NCBI GenBank assembly: GCA_003281605.1
Contig: QCBM01000004.1
Coordinates: 62,001 to 126,000 of the forward strand
Direction of reading: 5' to 3'
DNA from: Prochlorococcus sp. AG-347-I06
GTDB lineage: Bacteria; Cyanobacteriota; Cyanobacteriia; PCC-6307; Cyanobiaceae
DNA: 64,000 nucleotides
Shown here in pieces: positions 19,892 to 28,537 of this stretch. Position numbers and translations under genes: made by a program. Every line of letters begins with the position of its first letter. Positions within the stretch are counted from its first letter, which is position 1. The notes beneath the pieces are model-generated. The model was given only the letters and a program-made list of their open reading frames with translations, was not told the DNA's origin and did not search any database.

Positions 19892-19919
19892 AGAGGGGGT
19901 TTTATCCCTCTTTTTTTTT
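19892..19919 (+). terminator. Rho-independent terminator
   Basis: agaggg-ggttttat-ccctct followed by T-run. Confidence 0.85.
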
Positions 19920-20058
19920 CTTTTTATAAAAACAAAGTAATTATTAATTTATTTTTTTGATTATCGATTATTAAAAAGAAAATACTTTTGATGCTTTTAC
20001 TATTGATTTAAATTATTTAAATGGCAAATTTAATTCAGTAATTAAGAGGTAAATAAAT

Positions 20059-20349
20059 ATGTTTAAAAAGAAAAATAAACAAATTAATACCGCACCAAAT
20101 AAATCAAATTTAGATCAAGTTTTATGGTTTATAGAAAATTATTTGCCCCAAAAGAAAGATCGAGGTGTTCAAAAAAAATTGTATATGGATAATCTAGAAG
20201 TAGAGACTATTAAGATATTTTCTAAATTAGCCTCAACACGTTCTAAAACATTATTTCCAACTATAAAAAATACGACAATCTCTTTTACCTTTGGTAATTG
20301 GGCATTGCCTTACCTGAAATTGCTTAAGAAAATAGGAATAGCTAATTAA
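20059..20349 (+). CDS. Hypothetical protein (96 aa)
   Basis: Complete ORF. Confidence 0.55.
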   Translation: MFKKKNKQINTAPNKSNLDQVLWFIENYLPQKKDRGVQKKLYMDNLEVETIKIFSKLASTRSKTLFPTIKNTTISFTFGNWALPYLKLLKKIGIAN

Positions 20350-20504
20350 GAAAATTGTGATCGGCTAGAACTAGATTTATCCCGCAAATAAAAATAAATA
20401 AAGATTAAAAAGTCTCTGAATGTTCTTTTCGAAATTTAAGGAGGAATACTTACTTTACATAAAAAATACAATTGCTAAGTTAAAGATAAGAGATCTATTC
20501 ATTA

Positions 20505-20651
20505 ATGTTTCTAAATTATCTGCCTAGTGAAATGGTTGAAGTTGTTGGTTTGACAATGATTTTTTCATTTCTAGTTGGAACTATCTTAATTTTGTTATTT
20601 ACATCAGATCAGGCAAATACAAAGAATCTATATTTAAAAAAGGCTAAATAA
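20505..20651 (+). CDS. Small single-TM protein (48 aa)
   Basis: MFLNYLPSEMVEVVGLTMIFSFLVGTILILLFTSDQANTKNLYLKKAK. Confidence 0.55.
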   Translation: MFLNYLPSEMVEVVGLTMIFSFLVGTILILLFTSDQANTKNLYLKKAK

Positions 20652-20757
20652 ATATAAAATAATTTGTTTATCTACAAAGGACCTCTGTGTTTAATAAAGT
20701 TAACTCGCAGGTGTAGAACATAGTTTTTAATATTGATACATAAACAAATTTAAGATT

Positions 20758-20955
20758 ATGGGCGAAGCTAAAAGAAGAGAAGAATTAGGATTGCCACCTA
20801 GACAAAAAAATGAATTAAATAAATCTGATAGATACCTTTCATGGCTTCCAATTACTAAATCAAGAATTAAGAAATACCCTTATATGGGTGTAGCAACAAT
20901 GGGATTAGGAGCGATAATTTTCTTGGTCAGTGGGGGCGCAAACAGTATTAATTAG
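20758..20955 (+). CDS. DUF2839-like small membrane protein
   Basis: MGEAKRREELGLPPRQ... plus C-terminal TM. Confidence 0.75.
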   Translation: MGEAKRREELGLPPRQKNELNKSDRYLSWLPITKSRIKKYPYMGVATMGLGAIIFLVSGGANSIN

Positions 20956-20983
20956 TTAGATTTTGTTTTGGCTTAGAATATAT

Positions 20984-21244
20984 CTAAGATTTTTTTTGTA
21001 ATAGTTTAACGCCTGATATTATTGAGATTATTGAAGCTATACCAAGAAATATCGAGTAAAAAGGTTGCAAATTAATAATGCCAAAATTACCCGTATGCCA
21101 TTTTATTAGCCAAAAAGCATCTACTCCTAATGGTTGAAGAATACTATAAATAGTCCCAGATACAATAGTAATTAGTAAGGGGATTGCTGAAATTGCGGTT
21201 ATTTTTCTGTGAATTTTTCTTTGATTTGTTTTTAATTTTTCCAT
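20984..21244 (-). CDS. Small PepSY-associated-TM-like membrane protein
   Basis: 86 aa; HRKITAISAIPLLITIVSGTIYSIL...WLIKWHTG. Confidence 0.6.
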   Translation of the reverse strand: MEKLKTNQRKIHRKITAISAIPLLITIVSGTIYSILQPLGVDAFWLIKWHTGNFGIINLQPFYSIFLGIASIISIISGVKLLQKKS

Positions 21245-21469
21245 CTATTTCCTCAAATAGATATGTAATTCTTTTTCGTTTTTGCATGGCATCCATTTAT
21301 CTTGATTCTTATGTATTCCTTCGCAACCAAGTTCTAAAGATCTATTTTCGGCTTCCTCTTCAGAAAGAAATGTCCCCCTCATATGAGCATACGAATAACT
21401 ATTGAAATTAAGAGATAAGGAAAATAAAAAAATAAAAAATTTAAAATTTCTAAGAATAATATCCATCAT
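21245..21469 (-). CDS. DUF3721-like protein
   Basis: HMRGTFLSEEEAENRSLELGCEGIHKNQDKWMPCKNE. Confidence 0.75.
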   Translation of the reverse strand: MMDIILRNFKFFIFLFSLSLNFNSYSYAHMRGTFLSEEEAENRSLELGCEGIHKNQDKWMPCKNEKELHIYLRK

Positions 21470-21478
21470 TTCAAATAA

Positions 21479-22018
21479 TTATTTGTATTGTGAAGAGATT
21501 TTATCAAATATTTTTGTTTTGCCAGTTTTACTAAATGAAACTACTTTGTAGTTCTCATAATCATGAGAGTGCGATTCATGAGAATGCATTTCCATCCCTG
21601 GAGAGCCAAGTGGCATTCCTGGAACGGCTATCCCATTTATCTTTGGTTTTTCTTTAAAAAGTTTGTTGATTGATTCAATTGGGACATGTCCTTCAATTGT
21701 ATAGTTAGCTATTTGAGCAGAGTGACATGATCTCAGATTATTGGGAATTTGATATTGGTTTTTAATTAATGAAACATCTTCAACTATATTATCAACAACT
21801 TCTAATCCATTATCTCTTAAATGATTGATCCATTTTTTGCAACAACCACATGATGCTGATCTGTGAGAAATAACTTTTGGGATATCTATATTTTCTTGAG
21901 TTAAAGCAATACTCTTATTTGGATTAATTATATTTGCAAAAAGAATCCCAGAAAAAATTAGATAATTTAAAGATCCTCTTTTAATGAATATTTTATTAAG
22001 TGCCGTACTAATTACCAC
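21479..22018 (-). CDS. DUF411 metal-binding protein
   Basis: 179 aa; HRSASCGCCKKWINHLRDNG, GHVPIESI, GIAVPGMPLGSPGMEMHSHESHSHD. Confidence 0.85.
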   Translation of the reverse strand: MVISTALNKIFIKRGSLNYLIFSGILFANIINPNKSIALTQENIDIPKVISHRSASCGCCKKWINHLRDNGLEVVDNIVEDVSLIKNQYQIPNNLRSCHSAQIANYTIEGHVPIESINKLFKEKPKINGIAVPGMPLGSPGMEMHSHESHSHDYENYKVVSFSKTGKTKIFDKISSQYK

Positions 22019-22067
22019 GATTAAATTTAATATTTAAATTAAACATAAATGAAAATTTATTAAACCG

Positions 22068-22520
22068 CTATTTAATCAAAATTAAAACACTCATAATTGC
22101 CATTAAAAGATTTTCGATAAAACTAATAATTCCCAAAGGAGTTTTTGCATATCCACCAATACATGCACAATTTAATTTTAATTTATCCAAATAAACAGCC
22201 TTAAATACTGAAATCATTCCAGAAATTCCTAAAACTAAAGCAATAAAAATAATTAGAGAAGGTGGAGAAGAATTAAGAAAACTTATTCCAATTAATAATT
22301 CGCAAAAAGGAAAAATATATATCCATCCATCAAATTTAGAGGATATTAAATCATATTTCTTATAACTTGTTCCAAAAGCTTCAATATCCATAAGCTTGAG
22401 CATTGCTAAAAGACAAATTGATATCCCCATAAAAATTTGGAAACTTTTGAGCAATGAAATGGTTATCAGAAATGAAGTACCAAAGACTGCAATTAAGGGA
22501 GAAAATGACTTAATCTTCAT
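22068..22520 (-). CDS. MauE/DoxX-type membrane protein
   Basis: 150 aa, about four TMs; LDKLKLNCACIGGYAKTPLG. Confidence 0.7.
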   Translation of the reverse strand: MKIKSFSPLIAVFGTSFLITISLLKSFQIFMGISICLLAMLKLMDIEAFGTSYKKYDLISSKFDGWIYIFPFCELLIGISFLNSSPPSLIIFIALVLGISGMISVFKAVYLDKLKLNCACIGGYAKTPLGIISFIENLLMAIMSVLILIK

Positions 22521-22522
22521 TT

Positions 22523-22753
22523 TTAACTTTTAAGGATAGAGTCACAAATACTAGATGGGTTTGCTTGTTTAATTATTTTTAGTCTTTTGATAAGTTTGTC
22601 TCGATCTATTTGATGTTTTAAATATTTAATACATAAATTTTTCTCCTTATATACCTGCGCTATTGGAGTAATCTTTAAAGCAATTGCAAAAGTACCAATA
22701 ACTAAAAGAATGTTTGTAGCAAGTCGAATGTTTGGCCGAAAATTAGATCTCAT
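22523..22753 (-). CDS. Hypothetical membrane-anchored protein (76 aa)
   Basis: N-terminal TM; tightly spaced with neighbours. Confidence 0.6.
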   Translation of the reverse strand: MRSNFRPNIRLATNILLVIGTFAIALKITPIAQVYKEKNLCIKYLKHQIDRDKLIKRLKIIKQANPSSICDSILKS

Positions 22754-22866
22754 TCGTATTCTTTATCTCTGTCAATAACTTCCCTTAAATATATATCTTT
22801 TAGCTCGTCATTGTATCCGTTTTCTTTCGCAAATTTCTCTAATTCCTTCAACTCTTTTTCTGTCAT
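22750..22866 (-). CDS. Small acidic protein (38 aa)
   Basis: MTEKELKELEKFAKENGYNDELKDIYLREVIDRDKEYE; ATGA overlap with downstream gene. Confidence 0.55.
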   Translation of the reverse strand: MTEKELKELEKFAKENGYNDELKDIYLREVIDRDKEYE

Positions 22867-23009
22867 TAAGCAGATTTGGATATATTGTTTTTCATATCTT
22901 CAATTTGGTTGATTAATTCATCTAACCATTCTGTATTATTTTCGGATCTTTTCTTAAGATATGTAATTTTAGGTTGATTTATTTCTAGTGTCTCATAATC
23001 TCCGCTCAT
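22866..23009 (-). CDS. Small protein (47 aa)
   Basis: MSGDYETLEINQPKITYLKKRSENNTEWLDELINQIEDMKNNISKSA; TAATG junction with next gene. Confidence 0.5.
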   Translation of the reverse strand: MSGDYETLEINQPKITYLKKRSENNTEWLDELINQIEDMKNNISKSA

Positions 23010-23152
23010 AAATTACCCCAAATTTATACTCTGCATAATTTATCTAGAGAGATTAGGCACATCAATAGGTTCTATTACTTATTAGACATTTACTCTGAGT
23101 AAAAAGTCGTTTTTTAATAGTATAAATATGAATGAATTTATCTTCATAAAAT

Positions 23153-23257
23153 ATGGCAACTAATGAAGAACTAGAAAAAAGAATTGAGACTTTAGAAAAA
23201 GAAGTACAACATTTAAAAGCTGTTCTGCAATATCAAATGAGAAATAAGAAAAAGTGA
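23153..23257 (+). CDS. Coiled-coil microprotein (34 aa)
   Basis: MATNEELEKRIETLEKEVQHLKAVLQYQMRNKKK. Confidence 0.5.
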   Translation: MATNEELEKRIETLEKEVQHLKAVLQYQMRNKKK

Positions 23258-23435
23258 TTCTTATTTCATAGCAATGACTTTTGTTCAGATAAGCATTTTC
23301 TCTTGGTTGTTTTAGGTACCTAATGAAAAAGCTAAATATTAAAAATTAGTCCATAATTAATTACTTTTGAAAAAAATAACTTTAGCCATTGATATTTAGA
23401 ATGTATTTGTTTTTATATATATAAAACTACCCGAT

Positions 23436-23552
23436 ATGATTAACTCAATAGCTATTACATTGTTACTATTAGGCTGTTTAGTTGCTTACAAAAGATTCAC
23501 AAGAAAGAAACGGCAATTTCACGCGCCACCTACAAATCAGCTTCCTAGTTGA
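23436..23552 (+). CDS. Small TM protein (38 aa)
   Basis: MINSIAITLLLLGCLVAYKRFTRKKRQFHAPPTNQLPS. Confidence 0.5.
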   Translation: MINSIAITLLLLGCLVAYKRFTRKKRQFHAPPTNQLPS

Positions 23553-23555
23553 AGA

Positions 23556-23669
23556 TTAAATTCCGTCTTCATCTTCTCCAAAAGGATTGTATCTAATATC
23601 CCAGATGAGAACTACTGCTATAGATAAAAGCAATAGACCAAAAATAACTTGAGGAGGTGGGAATAACAT
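23556..23669 (-). CDS. Small TM protein (37 aa)
   Basis: MLFPPPQVIFGLLLLSIAVVLIWDIRYNPFGEDEDGI. Confidence 0.5.
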   Translation of the reverse strand: MLFPPPQVIFGLLLLSIAVVLIWDIRYNPFGEDEDGI

Positions 23670-23702
23670 TAATGAAATATAACAATTATCAATAAGCTTT
23701 GC

Positions 23703-23903
23703 TTATGTAAATTTTAAAGGGTAATCGATATTGTTTGGTTCTAAATGTTTTACATAACATGTTGTTGTGCAATCTACTCCCTCACTATTGATGCTACAAG
23801 AAGTTATGCATTCAAAAAAACTTTCCAAAGCATCTGAATCTTTAATATTTGAATAAATGTCATTTTTCATGTTCAATCTTCCATTCTGAAGCTTATCTAG
23901 CAA
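23703..23903 (-). CDS. Small Cys-containing protein
   Basis: 66 aa ORF (probable start at MKNDIY); FFECITSCSINSEGVDCTTTC. Confidence 0.5.
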   Translation of the reverse strand: MLDKLQNGRLNMKNDIYSNIKDSDALESFFECITSCSINSEGVDCTTTCYVKHLEPNNIDYPLKFT

Positions 23904-23939
23904 TTAATTTTTAATAATGTCAAATTTTAGGTAAAGTAC

Positions 23940-24203
23940 CTATTCACCATTTTTTTTAAAAAAACTATTGAATCTATAAGTTTTTACCCACCCTTCCTCT
24001 AAAAGTTTTTTATATTCGTTTCTTGCTTCTTCGATAGATTCAACCCTAGAGCCTTTCATAACTGGCTTACTTGATCGCTTAAAAACGCAACCATAAGAGA
24101 TTAAAATTGCATTAATCATAGAAGAGTTCTTAGAACTATCTTCAAAAGGTTCAAATACTTTAATCCTCGATCTGGCTTTATTGATTAAAGTAAATTTTTC
24201 CAT
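23940..24203 (-). CDS. DUF1651-like protein
   Basis: 87 aa; EEARNEYKKLLEEGWVKT. Confidence 0.7.
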   Translation of the reverse strand: MEKFTLINKARSRIKVFEPFEDSSKNSSMINAILISYGCVFKRSSKPVMKGSRVESIEEARNEYKKLLEEGWVKTYRFNSFFKKNGE

Positions 24204-24227
24204 AAAAAAAGGGCGTTAGCTTCGCCC
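24204..24227 (-). terminator. Terminator/attenuator abutting the DUF1651 start codon
   Basis: Reverse strand GGGCG-AAGCTAA-CGCCC-T7 immediately followed by ATG (24203). Confidence 0.65.
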
Positions 24228-24370
24228 CAGTCAAAAAGCGGGATAATCCCCATCACCCAGCTTTTTAAAATCTTAGCACTACATATGGTGTTTGTAAGTA
24301 TTTAAAATTACCTATTGATGGGGTTGTTTGTTTCTCTTTAATTTGTCATTATAGGAGTCCCCATCACCTA

Positions 24371-24393
24371 GGCTCGTAAGAGTCTTTTTTTTT
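24371..24393 (+). terminator. Rho-independent terminator (GUAA tetraloop)
   Basis: ggctc-gtaa-gagtc followed by T9; no ORF immediately upstream on + strand. Confidence 0.55.
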
Positions 24394-24495
24394 GCTATTT
24401 TCTCTTTTAGGCTTAAGCCCTTTTAATTAGTGTTTAAAGACTTTTCATTTAATTTTTAAATTCGATAATTAATAATTAAAAAAATAATTTTATTC

Positions 24496-24807
24496 ATGCA
24501 GACTTACATCGTTCACTGGCAATTTCCAGATCAAGAAAGTCATATGCAAGGGGCCGAAGCTTTTGCGGGTTTTGTTGAAGGAGGATGCGAAGGTGATGAA
24601 TTTGATGGATTTAAAGTTCTTAATCGCGTAGTAAATCCTGAGGGAGCTAATGGTTGGGCAATAGTTGAATCTTCAAACCATCAGAACATTTGGAAATGGA
24701 GTAGTATCTGGGTCGATAATTTCGGCGTAGAAATTGAAGTTACACCAGTTCTAACTGATAAAGAATTTCTTTCCGTCCATAAAGAAATTGCAGCAGCCTC
24801 TATCTAA
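24496..24807 (+). CDS. DUF3303-like protein
   Basis: 103 aa; QTYIVHWQFPDQESHMQGAEAFAGFVEGGCEGDEFDGFKVLNRVVNPEGANGWAIVES. Confidence 0.75.
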   Translation: MQTYIVHWQFPDQESHMQGAEAFAGFVEGGCEGDEFDGFKVLNRVVNPEGANGWAIVESSNHQNIWKWSSIWVDNFGVEIEVTPVLTDKEFLSVHKEIAAASI

Positions 24808-24867
24808 TAGTTAATCTTTTGTTTGTTTCACTGTTGATCTAGAATAAAAGGTTAGCACATATTTTTT

Positions 24868-25035
24868 ATGGGAAAATTTTCTTCTGAAGAAATTGAAAGT
24901 CAATATAATTTAATAAAAATGCTTTTAGCTGAACCTGAAAAGTATGGAGATGCCATTAATGCAATGAAAAAAGATATTGCGTATATGCCTATAGAGCTTA
25001 AAAAAAAACTTGAGCAAGAAAATATTTTCTTATGA
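24868..25035 (+). CDS. Small protein (55 aa)
   Basis: MGKFSSEEIESQYNLIKMLLAEPEKYGDAINAMKKDIAYMPIELKKKLEQENIFL. Confidence 0.55.
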   Translation: MGKFSSEEIESQYNLIKMLLAEPEKYGDAINAMKKDIAYMPIELKKKLEQENIFL

Positions 25036-25102
25036 ATGAATCTCAAATAGCACAATCATGATCGTTAATTTTTTAAAATTGCTAAAAAGCAATTCTTGTA
25101 AG

Positions 25103-25267
25103 CTAACCAAGAGAGTCTAAATCTCTACGGTAGTGAACTGTATTTCCGTCATCATGTGGAACTTTCTGTTGATCCATTAAATCTGCAATTGTTGGAAAAT
25201 CTTTTGCATTATCAAGATCTCTTGCATTTTTATCTTGAATTGCAAATGGTGATCTTTTTAAATTCAT
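25103..25267 (-). CDS. Small protein (54 aa)
   Basis: MNLKRSPFAIQDKNARDLDNAKDFPTIADLMDQQKVPHDDGNTVHYRRDLDSLG. Confidence 0.55.
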   Translation of the reverse strand: MNLKRSPFAIQDKNARDLDNAKDFPTIADLMDQQKVPHDDGNTVHYRRDLDSLG

Positions 25268-25278
25268 AATTAATTCGC

Positions 25279-25464
25279 TCAAAATTTTTGTTGGATTCTG
25301 ATTACAGATCCTGGATTGTCATGTACGTAAGAGTGGAATTCTCTCGCAAGCATCAGGCAATCGTATGCATCGCGTGCATAGAAGCCAACTTCATGTGTCT
25401 TATTTGATGAATCTTTGTAACTCAACACGTACTTATTACATGATTTGATTGGTGTTGAAGGCAT
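25279..25464 (-). CDS. Hypothetical protein (61 aa)
   Basis: Complete ORF, co-directional with previous. Confidence 0.6.
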   Translation of the reverse strand: MPSTPIKSCNKYVLSYKDSSNKTHEVGFYARDAYDCLMLAREFHSYVHDNPGSVIRIQQKF

Positions 25465-25708
25465 TTAATTTATTTTGTTAACTAAGTTCTAACTAGTCTC
25501 GCTCATCAACCGACTAATAAAAATGTACGGTTTAAGGCACAATCATATACGGATAGAGGACCAACAACTTAATTTAAAAATGAATATAATGACGTATGTT
25601 TTGATCTTGAAATAGATAATATTTCCTTTACTCCAATAAAATTATTTTGAAGTTAGCCTACTTCTCAAGCAACTTTATCCTAAAACTAATTCTTTAAAAA
25701 CAAATCAA

Positions 25709-25855
25709 TTATCTCGCTAGATTAGTATATTCGCGGTTATAAGTGTATTTTTCTCCATCATCATTGCCATCGTCATCATCATGAAAGGAAGAGATTAATA
25801 CATAAACTCCTCCAAGTCCCAGTAACATAGATAAATAGAGAATTGGATCTGTCAT
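25709..25855 (-). CDS. Small TM protein with acidic tail (48 aa)
   Basis: MTDPILYLSMLLGLGGVYVLISSFHDDDDGNDDGEKYTYNREYTNLAR. Confidence 0.55.
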   Translation of the reverse strand: MTDPILYLSMLLGLGGVYVLISSFHDDDDGNDDGEKYTYNREYTNLAR

Positions 25856-26046
25856 AGATCAAGTTTGAAACATTCAAATTCAATTTGAGGGAGCTTTTCA
25901 ATATCTATATTTTCTTTTAATTATTTAGATGAAAAAATTTCTATGATCAAAAAATTGTTTTTTCATTTGTTTGAGAAAACTGATAGTGGATCTAAAATAA
26001 GGAAAATTTGCTTTTTTAAGTTAGTTTTAAAAGATTTTAAAAATCA

Positions 26047-26685
26047 ATGTGCGGAAGATTTGAGCTGAAAACTAAATTTGAGCATTTGCCAAAAATTTTG
26101 AAACAAGACTATCCAAGTGGACTTGATTCTAAATACGAGACTCAAAATATAATTAGACCTAATGATCCTGTGCTTGTAATTAAAAACGAAGGAAGAATTA
26201 AAACTACTTTTATGACATGGGGCTTTATTTCCCCATGGGCGAAAGACCCATTTGATAAAGAGAGACCAAGACCATTTAATGCAAGATCAGAAACCGTAGA
26301 AGAAAAAAAATTATTTAGTGGAAGTTGGAAACATAAAAGATGCCTAATACCTGCGAGTGGTTTTTTTGAAAAAAAATATCTTGTTCGAAAAGCAAATTAT
26401 GAGACTTTTTGGTTGGGAGGAATTTGGAGTAAGTGGACCTCTCCAGATGGCGCAGAACTTGAGAGTTGCTGCGTTTTGACAACTGAACCAAACGATTTAA
26501 TTAAACCTTTACATCACCGCATGCCTGTGATCGTGCCTAATGGATATGAAGAACAATGGACAGAGCAAATTAAAGATGCAGATGAATTAAAAGGATTATT
26601 TCCATTCATGATGAGTTGGTCACCTGATGGTTGGCTATTAGAAGATGTAAAGAAAAAAGAAACTGATCAAATGAGTTTGTTTTAA
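26047..26685 (+). CDS. SRAP-family (YedK/HMCES) protein
   Basis: 212 aa; MCGRFEL N-terminus with Cys2, NARSET, RCLIPASGFFE, HHRMPVI. Confidence 0.95.
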   Translation: MCGRFELKTKFEHLPKILKQDYPSGLDSKYETQNIIRPNDPVLVIKNEGRIKTTFMTWGFISPWAKDPFDKERPRPFNARSETVEEKKLFSGSWKHKRCLIPASGFFEKKYLVRKANYETFWLGGIWSKWTSPDGAELESCCVLTTEPNDLIKPLHHRMPVIVPNGYEEQWTEQIKDADELKGLFPFMMSWSPDGWLLEDVKKKETDQMSLF

Positions 26686-26717
26686 ATGGAAAGCTTACTA
26701 AATCCAAGGTTAGATTA

Positions 26718-26975
26718 ATGGCTAAATCTTATTGGTTGATTAATTCGAATAGGTCAGAAGTTAAAAAATTTACGAAAAACGATAAGAGTGTTGATGGAGT
26801 TTTTGAGTATATGTTTATAGATACTGGAAAAATAGTTGGAGGATTAGGAAACGAACCCCCATTAATGACAAATACAGTTTCCGTTGAAATAGATTTAGCC
26901 AGAGAAATTTATGAAAGATTACTTTCACAGGGATGGAGTAAAATTGAAAAAGTTTGGACTAAGATGAAGAGTTAG
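26718..26975 (+). CDS. DUF1651-like protein
   Basis: 85 aa; AREIYERLLSQGWSKIEKVW. Confidence 0.65.
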   Translation: MAKSYWLINSNRSEVKKFTKNDKSVDGVFEYMFIDTGKIVGGLGNEPPLMTNTVSVEIDLAREIYERLLSQGWSKIEKVWTKMKS

Positions 26976-27113
26976 ATTTATGCGCCAAAATTTACTAATG
27001 AAAATAAACTGAAATTCAATAATGAGAATACTAACTAAATTGACAACCGATCTAAAATATGAGGAGATTAGTAAATTGTTTTATTTAGTGCAGATAGTAA
27101 TGAATTATCCAAA

Positions 27114-27836
27114 ATGGCTACCAGAATAAATAAATATTTAAGTGAAGTCGGTTATTGTTCTAGAAGAGAAGCAGATAAATTAATCCTAGAAGGGAAGGTA
27201 ACTATTAATGGCATAATTCCAGAAATTGGAACCAAAGTAAGAGATAGTGATCAAGTAGAAGTTAAAGGTCAAAGAATAGAAAAAACAAAGAGACAAAAAA
27301 ACATATACTTAGCCTTTAATAAACCCGTAGGAATTGTTTGTACAACAGATAGAAAATTAGAACCCAATAATGTCATAGATTTTATTAAATATCCTAAAAG
27401 AATTTTCCCCATCGGAAGATTAGATAAGCTCAGTGAGGGATTGATTTTTTTAACTAATGATGGAGATATCGTTAATAAAATACTCAGAGCAAGAAATAAT
27501 CATGAAAAAGAATATATTGTAAAAGTTAATCGTCCTATTAATAGCGACTTTATTAAATGCATGAGTAATGGAGTTGAAATATTAGACACAAAAACTAAAA
27601 ATTGTTTCGTAAAACAATTGGGTCCAAGAAATTTTAAAATAATACTCACACAGGGACTTAACCGCCAGATTAGAAGAATGTGTGAGGCCTTAGGATATAG
27701 AGTTCGATCATTAAAGCGTGTAAGAATTATGAATATTAAGTTAGACGTACCAACAGGAGAATATAGAGAACTTAGTAAAGAAGAACTCCAGGAATTAAAT
27801 GTATTACTCGAAAACTCCTCAAAAACATATGACTAA
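27114..27836 (+). CDS. Pseudouridine synthase, RsuA/RluB/E/F family with S4 domain
   Basis: 240 aa; RINKYLSEVGYCSRREADKLILEGKVTING, PIGRLDKLSEGL, TQGLNRQIRRMCEALGYRV. Confidence 0.95.
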   Translation: MATRINKYLSEVGYCSRREADKLILEGKVTINGIIPEIGTKVRDSDQVEVKGQRIEKTKRQKNIYLAFNKPVGIVCTTDRKLEPNNVIDFIKYPKRIFPIGRLDKLSEGLIFLTNDGDIVNKILRARNNHEKEYIVKVNRPINSDFIKCMSNGVEILDTKTKNCFVKQLGPRNFKIILTQGLNRQIRRMCEALGYRVRSLKRVRIMNIKLDVPTGEYRELSKEELQELNVLLENSSKTYD

Positions 27837-27888
27837 TCAGAAACCAATAAAAGTAATTAGGAAGTTAAAGTAAATTGCCCATTACTTT

Positions 27889-28116
27889 TTAAGGATAAAA
27901 GTCAACTTTCCAACGCATCACACAATAACTTAATGGGTTATATCCATTACAATTCCAGAACTTGAATATTTTTACTGAGAAATGATGGAAATTGGAATCA
28001 TTGAAAAATGCCCAGCCAAAATAAATAGCAAATGCAGTTACAACAAACGCAGCATATTGAAGCCAATGTGTTCCTGACTTATCTACACCATTTTTGTCAA
28101 AATTAGAATTACTCAT
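27889..28116 (-). CDS. Hypothetical protein downstream of hli
   Basis: 75 aa with one TM; begins directly after the stop of 28117..28371. Confidence 0.5.
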   Translation of the reverse strand: MSNSNFDKNGVDKSGTHWLQYAAFVVTAFAIYFGWAFFNDSNFHHFSVKIFKFWNCNGYNPLSYCVMRWKVDFYP

Positions 28117-28371
28117 TTAAAGGATTGGATAAGCTATCCATCCAAATAAGGTGTAATTTATAATGACAGCCATGAAACCTATCATTGCAAGCCTTCCATT
28201 TGTTCTTTCAGCAATAAACCAATAAGTATTTGGCCATTCAAAAATTTCCCTAATATTGGATTTTTGGTCTTCTGAAATTGGCTCCTCTTTGGGATTATTA
28301 TCTTGGTCAAGATAATAATTACTATCTGGGTAAAAGCTTTCGCTTGTAAAGTTATCTTTAAATTTACTCAT
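28117..28371 (-). CDS. hli: High-light-inducible protein with acidic N-terminal extension
   Basis: 84 aa; WPNTYWFIAERTNGRLAMIGFMAVIINYTLFGWIAYPIL. Confidence 0.88.
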   Translation of the reverse strand: MSKFKDNFTSESFYPDSNYYLDQDNNPKEEPISEDQKSNIREIFEWPNTYWFIAERTNGRLAMIGFMAVIINYTLFGWIAYPIL

Positions 28372-28432
28372 TTAATTAATTTTAAATTTTTATTTATCTT
28401 AAAAAATAAAAATGCTAAATAGGTTAAGGAAG

Positions 28433-28537
28433 TTATTTCATTAACTTGATTTTTTTATCTTTTTCAGGCCATTGGATGAAAACAAATCCACCAACTTCTG
28501 TCAAAGTACTTAACAGGGTAAGACCAGCAAGTGTTTT
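28433..28537 (-). pseudogene. Possible truncated coding remnant
   Basis: Open frame KTLAGLTLLSTLTEVGGFVFIQWPEKDKKIKLMK* with no start codon (in-frame TGA upstream). Confidence 0.3.
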
